A stretch of 12,052 bases of DNA from Candidatus Bipolaricaulota bacterium (GCA_030612485.1 JAUWNS010000061.1:1-12052); one strand, 5' to 3'. Numbered from the stretch's first letter, positions 1 through 8,063 are shown. The notes: generated from the sequence alone by a model not told the origin. Numbers and translations: made by a program.

Positions 1-485
1 GCCGCGATCTCCTTGAGGATCTCCTCGACGTGTGTGTAGGCGGCTTTGCTGCCGCCGGCCATGATAGCCGGGCCGTGCAACGCACCCGCTTCCCCTCCGG
101 AGATTCCCACGCCAAGGTAGAAAATGCCCTGTTCCTCAACAGTGACGAGACGCCTCTCGGTCTCTTCGTAGTGGGCGTTTCCTCCGTCCATTACGGTGTC
201 TCCTTCTTCAAGCAAGGGAAGGAGAGCCTCTAGTACCATGTCGGTACCCGCTCCTGCCTTGACCATCAGCAGGATCTTGCGGGGACGCGATAGCGTTCCT
301 ACAAACTCCTCCAGAGAGTAGGAAGGAATGACCTTCTTCCCCGCGCCGTGTTCCTCGATAAATTCTCGCGTTCGTTCCGTAGTGCGATTGAAAACCGCAA
401 CCGTGAACCCGCAACTCTCTACATTCCGCGCGAGGTTCTGGCCCATCACCGCAAGACCGATAATCCCAAAGTCGGCACTGTTCAT
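1..485 (-). CDS. gnd: 6-phosphogluconate dehydrogenase, N-terminal part (cut by window edge)
   Basis: This enzyme family oxidatively decarboxylates 6-phosphogluconate to ribulose 5-phosphate in the cytosol. The first 161 codons are visible; the family is usually about 300 or 470 residues, so the rest lies beyond base 1. Visible signatures are the dinucleotide-binding GLAVMGQN at residues 10-17, NRT at 33-35 (the NADP-type pattern), MVKAG at 74-78, DGGNAHY at 100-106 with Asn103, and the substrate-binding SGG at 129-131 followed by a GP..M.GG motif. The start ATG overlaps the stop of the HAD gene by 4 bp (ATGA) and is preceded by GGGAGG seven bases upstream, so the two genes are translationally coupled. 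Family membership is seen directly. Substrate is inferred: the canonical reaction fits, but a related phospho-aldonate made by this operon is possible. Confidence 0.92.
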   Translation of the reverse strand, partial: MNSADFGIIGLAVMGQNLARNVESCGFTVAVFNRTTERTREFIEEHGAGKKVIPSYSLEEFVGTLSRPRKILLMVKAGAGTDMVLEALLPLLEEGDTVMDGGNAHYEETERRLVTVEEQGIFYLGVGISGGEAGALHGPAIMAGGSKAAYTHVEEILKEIA

Positions 486-1387
486 GTTATTACCTCCCAA
501 GGCGGTAAATCAGGGAGAGCTTGCTCGAATCGCTCACTTAGTTCCGCCTCGTATCGTCCAGCATAGCCTTCCGAGAAAAACCGTTCCATCGCCTCATCGA
601 TGAAGCTCTTCCAGGAACTCTCTTCCTTGCCGGGAATGATCGGATAGAACAGGACATCGTTTGATTTGGCTGCTCTGCGGTCTCCTGGTGCGTCACCGAT
701 CATCAGGACGTGGTTCTCCGCGTACTCTCCAGCCATGTAAGTTATGTGCTCTGTCTTTGTCCCCATTTCCTGGCCACAGATGAGTGCTGTGTAGCGCGCT
801 ACATCATGCTCTTGCCACTCTCGTTCGAGTGCTTCAAGAGGGGTCGCCGAAACCACGACCACATCTGCCTTATCCTGCAACTTCACGAGCGACTCCCGCA
901 CATAGGGAAACGGAGGGATCCCTTGAACGATCTCCTTAATGGCCAAGTTGACCCGCTCTGACCACGCGAGGATATGCTCTAATTCCCACCGTACTTCTTC
1001 GTTTGCGGCACCTTCGATCGCTTCTTTCAATCCGTCGTTCGACAAGAGACTTCGGGGACCATCCACCCAGGCAAAGTAATGCGGGAACTCCGGCACATCG
1101 AACCTACGGGCTCGCACTTGCGGGTGAGAGGGAAGGAGTTCGGTGAGGATTCGCTTGATCGTGACATGTCGGTTCGCTCCCCGGGTCTTCGAGAAGAGAT
1201 CGGCGAACTCTTTACACTCCCGCGCGGCCTGTGCCACAGGCTGAAGCCCGAAGTAGGCGATCATCCACGGGCAGAAGCATTCCCGCTGCTTGATCCCCAT
1301 CGTATCGAACGCACAGCCATCGGAATCGATACAAACGAGGAAGTCCTTCTTTGGACGAAAACCATCAAGTTGTTTACGATAATCCAT
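482..1387 (-). CDS. HAD-superfamily hydrolase (probable sugar-phosphate phosphatase)
   Basis: This is a 301-residue HAD-fold hydrolase, most likely a cytosolic phosphatase. All four HAD motifs are present: DSDGCAFD at 21-28 (nucleophile Asp21, acid/base Asp23), VVVSATP at 176-182 (Ser180), Lys211 in GTKTEH, and MIGDAPGD at 229-236 (Asp232, Asp236). About 150 residues between motifs I and II form a large, mostly alpha C1-type cap, bigger than in phosphoglycolate phosphatases, which suggests a bulky or unusual substrate. The start is preceded by GAGGAT. It lies 96 bp after the phosphofructokinase gene and overlaps the 6-phosphogluconate dehydrogenase gene by 4 bp, so it probably acts on a phosphorylated sugar or sugar acid of the same pathway. 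I do not recognise a characterised orthologue, and the substrate cannot be read from the sequence. Confidence 0.85.
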   Translation of the reverse strand: MDYRKQLDGFRPKKDFLVCIDSDGCAFDTMGIKQRECFCPWMIAYFGLQPVAQAARECKEFADLFSKTRGANRHVTIKRILTELLPSHPQVRARRFDVPEFPHYFAWVDGPRSLLSNDGLKEAIEGAANEEVRWELEHILAWSERVNLAIKEIVQGIPPFPYVRESLVKLQDKADVVVVSATPLEALEREWQEHDVARYTALICGQEMGTKTEHITYMAGEYAENHVLMIGDAPGDRRAAKSNDVLFYPIIPGKEESSWKSFIDEAMERFFSEGYAGRYEAELSERFEQALPDLPPWEVIT

Positions 1388-1403
1388 CTATCCTCACTTT
1401 TAA

Positions 1404-1474
1404 CGTCGGACACAAGCCCTGCAGAGCAAGGTCCGACGCCACATTCTTGTGTAGTGTCGCAGCTTGTCTGCGAC
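1404..1474. repeat. pair of palindromes between the PFK and HAD genes
   Basis: Two perfect inverted repeats fill most of the 96-bp gap. The first has arms CGTCGGAC (1404-1411) and GTCCGACG (1431-1438) around 19 bases. The second has arms GTCGCAG (1456-1462) and CTGCGAC (1468-1474) around a 5-base loop. Both share ACAAG/CTTGT-type loop sequence, so they look related. There is no T-run after either on the minus strand, so they are not ordinary terminators. They resemble REP-type or miniature palindromic repeats and would form RNA hairpins between two co-directional genes, where they could adjust message stability. No second copy was found in this window. Confidence 0.6.
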
Positions 1475-1483
1475 GTTTCGACC

Positions 1484-2764
1484 TCACCGATGCTCCGAAG
1501 GGATGTACGCCGGACATTTCTTCTCGGCGAAGAGCGGCTTCAAATAGGCGAAGCGCTGCAGCCCCCCGACAAGAGGAACACTCGGGCCGGTCTCACCGAT
1601 GAGCGGACGGGCATAGCGCAGGAACTCATCGGTAACGTCGATTCCGTTTGGCGCAATCCACTCCTTGGGGAAGACCCGCTCAGAGTTAGCCATCTCTGTA
1701 AGGGGAGCCTTGTCATAGGAGACCCTGTAGTCCGATTCCGGCTCACGCACGATCGTCGCCATATACCCGGTACCCCCGGTAACGCCGATCCTCACCGCCT
1801 GCCATCCAACATTATAGGCCTCTTCCAGGTCAACTGTTGAGGCATAGATGATCGCATCGCGCTGATCCGTCCCCGGGATCTGCCCGCGTGCTGCTCCACG
1901 AACGGCCAACCCATTTCGATTCAGGTAGTTGACGACAACATGGGCCACCGACATCTCACTCGCACTGAATTGCGTGTGCCCAAATGAGTCTCTACTCTCT
2001 CCGAGATCTCCCACGTTGAACCCCTCGCTCACTACGACGATTGCACGTCCAGAGCGCCGCAGTTCCTGGTTCACGTTCTCTGCGAGCTCTGGCAGGGTAG
2101 ATTCAGCTTCGGGAAGGTAAATCTGTAGCGGCATCTCCCGCCTTGGATCGGCGAGGCGTGCTGCTGCCGGGATGAAGCCGATCCGCCGTCCCATCGCCTG
2201 AACAACCAACACCGGATCAGAGCGACAGGAACCACGATTCTCCTCATTCAGGTTCTGGATCATGTGGGCCCAGTACCGCGCGGTCGACCCATACCCCGGC
2301 GTATGGTCGATCAGCCTGAATTTCTGATCGCCCAGGTCGTTGTCGATCGTCTTCGGAACGCCCACGCAGACGAGGTCCAACTCGCTCTTTTGCGCGAGTT
2401 CGCTCACTTGCTGCGCCGTATCCATCGAGTCATTTCCGCCGATATAGAAGAAAAACCCGATCTCATGGGCACGGAAAACCTCGACGATTCGCTCAAGATC
2501 CTCTGTCTGCTCTGGCTTGATCTTGTAGCGACAGGTCCCGATCGCCCCCGCCGCTGGTGTGGTACGCAACAACTTGAGTTCCTGTTCGGGCTGTGCCGAC
2601 AGATCGAGAAGCTCCTCTTTGAGAACACCTTCGATACCGTGATAAGCAGCGTAGACTCGACCGAAGCGCTCTGGAAAATTCCGACAGGCTTCCACCACGC
2701 CAAGAAGGGATGAATTGATCACTGCGGTCGGGCCACCCGACTGGGCTATGACGACGTTTTTCAT
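1484..2764 (-). CDS. phosphofructokinase family, probably pyrophosphate-dependent
   Basis: A 426-residue PfkA-superfamily protein, expected to convert fructose 6-phosphate to fructose 1,6-bisphosphate using PPi. The N-terminus MKNVVIAQSGGPTAVIN is the usual first strand and loop. GGNDS at 109-113 and PKTIDND at 137-143 hold the phosphoryl-donor and catalytic residues (Asp141). Asp112 and Lys138 replace the two glycines (104 and 124 in E. coli PfkA) that allow ATP; this pair is the known mark of PPi-dependent enzymes. Asn111 stands where E. coli has the Mg-binding Asp103. MGRR is at 191-194. The frame stays open upstream to 2932, but that stretch overlaps the SDR gene. The ATG at 2764 has AGGAAAAGAG before it and starts the conserved domain. 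It follows the SDR gene by 10 bp. Sedoheptulose 7-phosphate or another phosphosugar could be an additional substrate. Confidence 0.88.
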   Translation of the reverse strand: MKNVVIAQSGGPTAVINSSLLGVVEACRNFPERFGRVYAAYHGIEGVLKEELLDLSAQPEQELKLLRTTPAAGAIGTCRYKIKPEQTEDLERIVEVFRAHEIGFFFYIGGNDSMDTAQQVSELAQKSELDLVCVGVPKTIDNDLGDQKFRLIDHTPGYGSTARYWAHMIQNLNEENRGSCRSDPVLVVQAMGRRIGFIPAAARLADPRREMPLQIYLPEAESTLPELAENVNQELRRSGRAIVVVSEGFNVGDLGESRDSFGHTQFSASEMSVAHVVVNYLNRNGLAVRGAARGQIPGTDQRDAIIYASTVDLEEAYNVGWQAVRIGVTGGTGYMATIVREPESDYRVSYDKAPLTEMANSERVFPKEWIAPNGIDVTDEFLRYARPLIGETGPSVPLVGGLQRFAYLKPLFAEKKCPAYIPSEHR

Positions 2765-2774
2765 CTCTCTTTTC

Positions 2775-3581
2775 CTACACCCCGGAGTACGCGGAGAAGC
2801 CACCATCGATCGGTACGATGATCCCGTTGACAAACTCCGCATCCTTTGACAGAAGCCAGCGCACGGTTCCGACCAAATCCTCTGGGGCTCCGAACCTCGC
2901 CATCGGCGTGTGGTCGATGATCTGACGACCACGGGGGGTCAATTCCTCGTTATCCTCCTTCAGCAAGAAGCGGTTCTGCGCAGTGAGAAAAAATCCCGGG
3001 GCGATCGCGTTCACCCGGATCCGCGGCGAGTACTCCTGCGCCATGTGCACCGCCAACCACTGGGTGAAGTTCGCCACCGCCGCCTTCGCCGCGGAATATG
3101 CCGGGATGCGGGTGAGCGGCCTGATCGCGTTCATCGATGCGATGTTCAAGATCACTCCCTCTTTCTGGTCGGCCATCACTTTGCCGAAGGCTTGGCTAGC
3201 GAGGAATGTTCCCATGAAGTTGAGGTCGAAGGTGAACCTGATCGCATCTTCGGGAAGGTCGAAGAACGAGACTTCCGCGCTTGTCGTAGCCTTGGGGTGG
3301 TTCCCACCGGCACCATTTATAAGAAAGTCGATACGCCCGAACGTTTCAGCCGTGTGTCTTGCCGCATCGTTTAACTCATCACGGGAAAGGACGCTCGTCT
3401 TGATGAATAGTCCATCACTCCCCGCCGCGCGCACGCTGGCCAACGTTTCTTGTGCCCTTGTCTCATCTATATCGAGGAGAACAATTCTTGCTCGCTCTCG
3501 CGCCAACCCTTCGGTGATCGCCGAGCAGAGGACGCCTGCGCCGCCGGTGATGACGGCAATTTTGCCTTCAAACTCGTTCAT
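2775..3581 (-). CDS. uxuB: SDR-type D-fructuronate reductase / D-mannonate oxidoreductase
   Basis: A 268-residue short-chain dehydrogenase, probably reducing D-fructuronate to D-mannonate with NAD(P)H. It has TGGAGVL at 12-18 for cofactor binding, NGAGG at 89-93, and the catalytic Ser149, Tyr162 and Lys166 (YSAAK). The run GAGGNHPKATT (90-100) is typical of the Bacillus YjmF / SDR-type UxuB subgroup and distinguishes it from generic sugar SDRs; the large E. coli-type UxuB is unrelated. The start overlaps the end of uxaE by 14 bp and has GGAGGTGA a few bases upstream. Its place right after tagaturonate epimerase supports fructuronate as the substrate. A related keto-acid reductase role (for example keto-gluconate) cannot be excluded. 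Confidence 0.85.
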   Translation of the reverse strand: MNEFEGKIAVITGGAGVLCSAITEGLARERARIVLLDIDETRAQETLASVRAAGSDGLFIKTSVLSRDELNDAARHTAETFGRIDFLINGAGGNHPKATTSAEVSFFDLPEDAIRFTFDLNFMGTFLASQAFGKVMADQKEGVILNIASMNAIRPLTRIPAYSAAKAAVANFTQWLAVHMAQEYSPRIRVNAIAPGFFLTAQNRFLLKEDNEELTPRGRQIIDHTPMARFGAPEDLVGTVRWLLSKDAEFVNGIIVPIDGGFSAYSGV

Positions 3582-5001
3582 TGTTCACCTCCAGTCCCTG
3601 CAGGTGTCGCCCGAGATGGCGCGCTAGACCAGCGTAGTGCTCCTGTTCGTGAGAAGCAAGGAACTCCTTCAGCCTGTCTCCGAATTGACTAAGAACAGAG
3701 CCGAATCCAACGTGCAGTACCTGCCGACTATCATGCTTTGCCACCAGTTGTGCAAACTCATCATCTGAAACAGTATCAAGTTGTGGGATACGCGCCGGGT
3801 CGGCAGAGATGTGGTAGCTTTGTTTGTCTGCGGCAAATGCAGACAGGGACAGTTGCACGATCTCGCGGAAGAAGGACGGATCATCTCGGGCTACCACCTC
3901 CAGGGCGACAAGGTAGCTCGTCCCAGCGGTCTTTACGTGCCAGCGGCCGTGTGTTTGCTCATGAAGGAGCGGATAAAGGGTGAACTTGTCCGAGCCGGAG
4001 TGGAGACTCAATCGGTACGAGCCCATATCGCGAGCGATGGCGGCGTGGGCGTGAAGCTCCCGCTTGAACTGATCAAGGTCGCCCCGCCAGTCCACCCCCT
4101 TCTCCATCGCTCCAACGAAGCGCGGGGCGAGGCTCACAAACTCCACTCCACACCGTCGAAGCTCGTGGGCCACAAATAAGTGTTCGAGTGGGCTCGTCGG
4201 GAAATCAGTTTCATCCACTGAGACCTCGTAGTCGAACCCATTAGGAAGGCGCTCGCTGAGTGCACGATACATCTTGGCGGCAAATTCGACTGCGGCGCCA
4301 TACTTGACCGCGGCACGGAGGAGCGTATCCTCGGTGAACCGGAGCTTTCCCAATTCCTCGATCGGAAACGGCCGGTCGAGATACTCGCGTCTCCACTCAT
4401 CGGCATGGTTCAAGGCGGAGAAGCGTTGCCGCAGTTCGTCGTCTCCCAGTTTCTCCACGCCAACCACGTGCTCTGATGGATCGCAGGTGAAGAACGTGTA
4501 TCCGATATCCGCCGCCTCAAGTGCGTCCTCAACACGCTTCAGGTGATCGGCATCCGCGCCGAATCCGCCGTTGTATCCCTCCTGGAACGCGCCGAAGATC
4601 GCACTTGCCAGAACCTCGGCAAACGTTCGCCCAGTACGACTATTCTCCCGCACAGATTGCTGAGCAAGGATTGGAAATACATTCGTCTTGCCGAGCGCTC
4701 TGATGTGACCTGGCGTGGCTAGGCCCAACCGGTCACCGAATCCGAAGCTCGGCCTATCGGCAGGGATACGTTGGGGGGTCAACCACGGAAATACTTGCGT
4801 CAGATCGTGCACCACCTGCGGAGTGAAACGATAGAAAGTTCCATCGGCAAAGGGTTTACCTCCGGAGAAGGGGGATTCTCCCTGGACATAGAGTCCCTTC
4901 TCCCCGTCCGATCGCTTCACCACGCAGAATGTGGTGTCTCCTCTCTTCTGGAGCGAGCCTTCATAGAGTTGCCACCCTGCAGGAAGATTACAGATCGTCA
5001 T
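3568..5001 (-). CDS. uxaE: D-tagaturonate epimerase (UxaE family)
   Basis: This 477-residue protein matches, in length and sequence character, the UxaE family first described in Thermotoga maritima, which epimerises D-tagaturonate to D-fructuronate. Distinctive runs are GFGADADHLK (146-155), SVDETDFPTSPLEH (261-274) and SLHSGSDKFTLYP (332-344); their acidic and His residues are plausible metal or substrate ligands. The frame allows a start at 5007, but the GAGGAG site lies only about one base from that codon and seven from the next ATG at 5001. The 5001 start also makes the 4-bp ATGA overlap with iolO, so it is preferred. In this operon the enzyme links the inositol branch (tagaturonate from IolO) to the hexuronate branch (fructuronate reductase downstream). 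Assignment is from memory of the family and from context. Confidence 0.85.
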   Translation of the reverse strand: MTICNLPAGWQLYEGSLQKRGDTTFCVVKRSDGEKGLYVQGESPFSGGKPFADGTFYRFTPQVVHDLTQVFPWLTPQRIPADRPSFGFGDRLGLATPGHIRALGKTNVFPILAQQSVRENSRTGRTFAEVLASAIFGAFQEGYNGGFGADADHLKRVEDALEAADIGYTFFTCDPSEHVVGVEKLGDDELRQRFSALNHADEWRREYLDRPFPIEELGKLRFTEDTLLRAAVKYGAAVEFAAKMYRALSERLPNGFDYEVSVDETDFPTSPLEHLFVAHELRRCGVEFVSLAPRFVGAMEKGVDWRGDLDQFKRELHAHAAIARDMGSYRLSLHSGSDKFTLYPLLHEQTHGRWHVKTAGTSYLVALEVVARDDPSFFREIVQLSLSAFAADKQSYHISADPARIPQLDTVSDDEFAQLVAKHDSRQVLHVGFGSVLSQFGDRLKEFLASHEQEHYAGLARHLGRHLQGLEVNNERV

Positions 5002-5786
5002 TTCCATTCTCCTCTCAGTCTTACTGGTGCATTGAGAAGAGCCTCTACACTAGGTTTAGGAAAAGGTTCGAATACTAGCGCCTGTTGATAGCCTATTGCG
5101 TCAAGCGCGTCCCACACCTCCTCGAAATCGAGGTGCCCGTAGCCGGGGACGAAGCGGTTGGAATCGGCGAGGTGGACGTGGAACAGGCGATTGCCAGCAT
5201 CCCGGAAGGCTTGTCCAATGTTCCTTTCTTCGATATTTGCATGGAAGGTGTCGAGGAGAAGTCCCAGGTTCTGCGCACCCACGCGTTCCACGACCGTTAA
5301 CGCCTCCGCTGCTGTATTTACCAGGTGGGACTCATAGCGGTTCAGTGGTTCGAGGGCAATTTTTACTTCGGCGTCATAGGCCGTGCACTCGCGCAGTGAT
5401 TCGATGAGTAGTCCCATATCGCCATCTGCTCCGCGCAACGACCCCACGATTACGATTGCACCAAAGGACTTGGCGAACTGCATGTGTACTTGAATACGCT
5501 CCACCGCCCGTTGGCGAATCTTCTCATCGGGAGAGGAAAGGGAAAGCCCTTCTTTCGCTGCGGCCTGGCCAGTGGTTATAGAAAGGAGGCGGAGGCCCTC
5601 AGATTCGAGGGCCTCCTTAACCACAGCAGTGTTGAGCCGGTTTGGGTCGATGATCGCTAGCTCAACTCCATCGTATCCTTCAGCCTTGACCCGTCTCAGC
5701 GCCTGTCTCCAATTTTCTGGGGCAAACGGAGAGAACGGGGTGGAGTCCTGCAAGGGAACGATCAACCCCAGTGGCCAATTGTGCAT
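4998..5786 (-). CDS. iolO: TIM-barrel sugar epimerase, probable 5-dehydro-L-gluconate epimerase
   Basis: A 262-residue AP-endonuclease-2-type TIM barrel of the tagatose/psicose 3-epimerase group. The four metal ligands fall at Glu146 (LEPLNRYE), Asp179 (LLDTFH), His205 (HVHLADSNR) and Glu240 (VFEPF). Their spacing is identical to that of the D-tagatose 3-epimerase ligands (152, 185, 211, 246), so an Mn- or Co-dependent C3 epimerase mechanism is likely. The start ATG directly abuts the iolN stop (TAGATG). Its position after the ring-opening hydrolase and before tagaturonate epimerase matches IolO of the Thermotoga inositol pathway, which converts 5-keto-L-gluconate to D-tagaturonate. The fold is certain; the substrate is inferred from context. 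A 10-bp perfect inverted repeat lies inside the gene (5591-5616). Confidence 0.82.
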   Translation of the reverse strand: MHNWPLGLIVPLQDSTPFSPFAPENWRQALRRVKAEGYDGVELAIIDPNRLNTAVVKEALESEGLRLLSITTGQAAAKEGLSLSSPDEKIRQRAVERIQVHMQFAKSFGAIVIVGSLRGADGDMGLLIESLRECTAYDAEVKIALEPLNRYESHLVNTAAEALTVVERVGAQNLGLLLDTFHANIEERNIGQAFRDAGNRLFHVHLADSNRFVPGYGHLDFEEVWDALDAIGYQQALVFEPFPKPSVEALLNAPVRLRGEWK

Positions 5787-6881
5787 CTAGAACCCTCGTC
5801 GGGGTAATGCATAGACCGGCTTCCAACCCGGAGAGCCAGGCTCTTTCAGGTAGGGTTCCATCTCCTCTTTCGTGCGCGTGGTAACCTCGTCTACCGGCGG
5901 GACTGTCCCTGGAGGGAACGCCTGTAGGATCTCGTCGTGGACAAGGGTTAGATAACGAAGGATCGCGGCTACCGGTCGCTTTGCCTTCTTAGGGTCAGCC
6001 AGTTCGGGTTTCCCCACCGCGCCGTGCGGCACAGCGGCAAGCTCGATCGCCATCTGACCCTCTCCTTCAGACCAGCGGTGCGGACGATTGTACGGGTCTA
6101 CCGAGGTATCGAAGTGCCCGCCAGGCAGGTAATTCTTCCCCTCATCGCCGATTGCGTGATCCATATCGATCATCCCTTCAGGGAAGAGGAACAGCCCGAG
6201 TGATGTCTCCGCTTCGGCAGAATGGATAAAGTCCGTCTCCCAACCGGTTCGCTCGCAGGGGACGAAGAACTCACGTATGCAGCGGTGCCAGTCGAAAATC
6301 TGGTAGATCCCGGGAAGCTGGTAGCGGTACATGAACTCATGCAACGCCGATTCGAGCATCCACAGTTGCCCGTGGTTGTTGATGATCAGCTGCTTGCGGA
6401 AGCCGTCGTTCCACAGTCCGAGCATCGTGTTAATCAGCGTCTCCCGCACGACTTCCTCGGGCATGATCACCGTCCCCGGCATTCCCACATGGTGATAGGG
6501 GTGCCCACCGTAGTTGAGGGGCGAGTAGACCAGGTTCACCGGATTTCCTTTCCTCTCCGTGTACCTCCTTACCCCCTCGATGAGCTGCGTCACCTGAAAA
6601 AGGTCATGCCCGGAGCAGGAGTGATCACCATGCCGCTCGGTAGAGGCAACGGGAATGATCACAATATCGTTCTTGTGCCGGTTCTCCACGACCTGTGCTC
6701 GGGGGGTTGTCTGGATGTAGGATCCGGGTTTTACCATCTCCGAGGGTGCGGGAATCTTATATTCCGCCAAGATCCGATCGATCTGTTCCTCCGAAGCGTC
6801 CCAGATTTCCTTCTTCAACCGCCCGACTTGGGAATCCTCAAATACGACCTGAGGAAGTTCTGTTGTAAGCCACTTGGCCAT
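5787..6881 (-). CDS. iolN: creatininase-family hydrolase, probable 3-dehydro-scyllo-inosose hydrolase
   Basis: A 364-residue creatininase-fold metal hydrolase. The metal-site motifs are ASTERHGDHSCSGHD at 79-93 (candidate ligands Glu82, His84, Asp93), NNHGQ at 168-172 (His170), and HSAEAETS at 220-227 (a Glu of this motif). In the Thermotoga inositol pathway the creatininase-fold enzyme IolN hydrolyses the C-C bond of diketo-inositol, opening the ring to 5-keto-L-gluconate. At 364 residues it is well above the roughly 250 of plain creatininases, with an extra N-terminal segment of about 70 residues and a C-terminal tail, consistent with that subfamily. It begins 9 bp after iolM; the spacer is TAAGGAGGAGAAATG, so the ribosome site touches the iolM stop. 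Tight linkage to iolM and iolO is the strongest support. Confidence 0.82.
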   Translation of the reverse strand: MAKWLTTELPQVVFEDSQVGRLKKEIWDASEEQIDRILAEYKIPAPSEMVKPGSYIQTTPRAQVVENRHKNDIVIIPVASTERHGDHSCSGHDLFQVTQLIEGVRRYTERKGNPVNLVYSPLNYGGHPYHHVGMPGTVIMPEEVVRETLINTMLGLWNDGFRKQLIINNHGQLWMLESALHEFMYRYQLPGIYQIFDWHRCIREFFVPCERTGWETDFIHSAEAETSLGLFLFPEGMIDMDHAIGDEGKNYLPGGHFDTSVDPYNRPHRWSEGEGQMAIELAAVPHGAVGKPELADPKKAKRPVAAILRYLTLVHDEILQAFPPGTVPPVDEVTTRTKEEMEPYLKEPGSPGWKPVYALPRRGF

Positions 6882-6890
6882 TTCTCCTCC

Positions 6891-8051
6891 TTACGGCTTG
6901 ATGATGATCTTTCCGTCTTCGCGTTTGGTCGCCTTTCCCAGAGCGTTGAGAGCCTGGTCAAGCGGGAAGGTAGAGGTAATGATCTTCGAGTTGTCGATCA
7001 GCCCCGATCCCATCATTCGAATGACTGAGGGGAAGATGGCATGACCGGAGTGCCCTTGTGCGCCGAACAGCTGGCCGCGCCTGATCTGGAAGCTTTCTAG
7101 GTACATCGGTACTCGTGTCGCCGCACGACCTATCTGTGTGATTTTTCCGTTGATTGCCAGGGTCTTCTCCATTTCGGGGATCGTTTTATTAGGTGCTCCG
7201 GCCGCCTCGACCGACATATCGGCTCCTGCGCCTTGGGTGGCATCCATCACCACCTCGGAAGGAGTGACCTCACGAGGGTCGTAGACCGCATCCGCCCCCA
7301 CATCCTTGGCAAGCTTTCTGCGGACATCCGAGACTTCGAACGCGATGACCCTGGCCGCACCGGCCGCTTTGGAGAGCTGAATCGCACCTAGTCCAATCGG
7401 ACCGGCTCCATAGACGACCACGTAGGCCCCAGGACGGAACCCTCCCGCTCGTTCGAAAATGCCGTTATAGGCGACACAGGTAGGCTCGGTCGTCGCGGCG
7501 ACATTCCATGCCGTCTCTTCGTCGGAATAGCGTTCAAAGATGGAATCGATGCTCCAACACAGTTTCGCTTGGACGACTATGTACTCCGCCATCGCTCCGT
7601 CGATCGTAAATCCGATCTCTTCTAAGTTCGCGCAGTGATTGGGGAATCCATCCCGGCAGGCGCGGCAGTGGCCGCACCAAACCATCTCTTCGGCTGTCAC
7701 TCGATCCCCAACCTTGAACTGTTTCCCTTCCGGTCCGGGGCCGATCTCCACAATCTCACCAGAGAACTCGTGCCCGATGATCGCTGGGAACTTAGTGAGT
7801 CCGGGATAAAGAATGTAATCGTCGGAGTCATGCTCGTAAAAGTGGATATCCGAACCGCATATCCCGCAGGCGTGAATCTTCAACAAGACTTCACCCGGGC
7901 CAGGCTTGGGGTTCGGGACCTCAGTAATTTCGAGCTTGGGATGTCTCCATACGTTGAATCCCTCCACTGCCTTGCCTGTCCTCTTCTCAAACTCCGAGAC
8001 CTGATAAGTCGATCGTGGTTCCCACTGAGCAGAAAGCACTAGCCCCTTCAT
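6891..8051 (-). CDS. iolM: zinc-dependent alcohol dehydrogenase, probable scyllo-inosose 3-dehydrogenase
   Basis: A 386-residue medium-chain dehydrogenase. Catalytic zinc ligands are Cys65 (CGICGSD) with His94-Glu95 (GHE). The structural zinc site is Cys126, 129, 132 and 140. The Rossmann motif GAGPIG is at 215-220, and an acidic residue after the second strand (FEV, Glu239) suggests NAD. IolM of Thermotoga maritima oxidises scyllo-inosose to 3-dehydro-scyllo-inosose, and this protein shares its long N-terminal extension of about 45 residues before the catalytic domain. The frame is open to 8102, but the ATG at 8051 has AAAGGAGGAG just upstream, and the extra 17 codons would run through a promoter and operator, so 8051 is the start. 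It is followed by iolN after 9 bp. Other polyol oxidations are possible; context favours inosose. Confidence 0.85.
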   Translation of the reverse strand: MKGLVLSAQWEPRSTYQVSEFEKRTGKAVEGFNVWRHPKLEITEVPNPKPGPGEVLLKIHACGICGSDIHFYEHDSDDYILYPGLTKFPAIIGHEFSGEIVEIGPGPEGKQFKVGDRVTAEEMVWCGHCRACRDGFPNHCANLEEIGFTIDGAMAEYIVVQAKLCWSIDSIFERYSDEETAWNVAATTEPTCVAYNGIFERAGGFRPGAYVVVYGAGPIGLGAIQLSKAAGAARVIAFEVSDVRRKLAKDVGADAVYDPREVTPSEVVMDATQGAGADMSVEAAGAPNKTIPEMEKTLAINGKITQIGRAATRVPMYLESFQIRRGQLFGAQGHSGHAIFPSVIRMMGSGLIDNSKIITSTFPLDQALNALGKATKREDGKIIIKP

Positions 8052-8053
8052 TA

Positions 8054-8063
8054 CTCCTCCTTT
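8054..8063 (-). promoter_or_regulatory. strong ribosome binding site deciding the iolM start
   Basis: The bases read AAAGGAGGAG on the minus strand, a near-perfect anti-16S match placed directly before the ATG at 8051. It rules out the longer open frame starting at 8102. Confidence 0.85.

Noticed and set aside
1079..1840. 253-codon open frame on the plus strand
   Set aside because: It lies opposite the HAD gene and the end of the PFK gene and across the palindromes, and shows no family motifs; it is a shadow of the minus-strand genes.
2765..2932. N-terminal extension of the phosphofructokinase frame
   Set aside because: It overlaps the end of the SDR gene and adds residues with no family similarity; the ATG at 2764 begins the conserved domain and has a ribosome site.
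2983..3627. 214-codon open frame on the plus strand
   Set aside because: It is antisense to the SDR gene, which has complete cofactor and catalytic motifs.
6222..7028. 268-codon open frame on the plus strand
   Set aside because: It is antisense to iolN and iolM and has no recognisable protein features.
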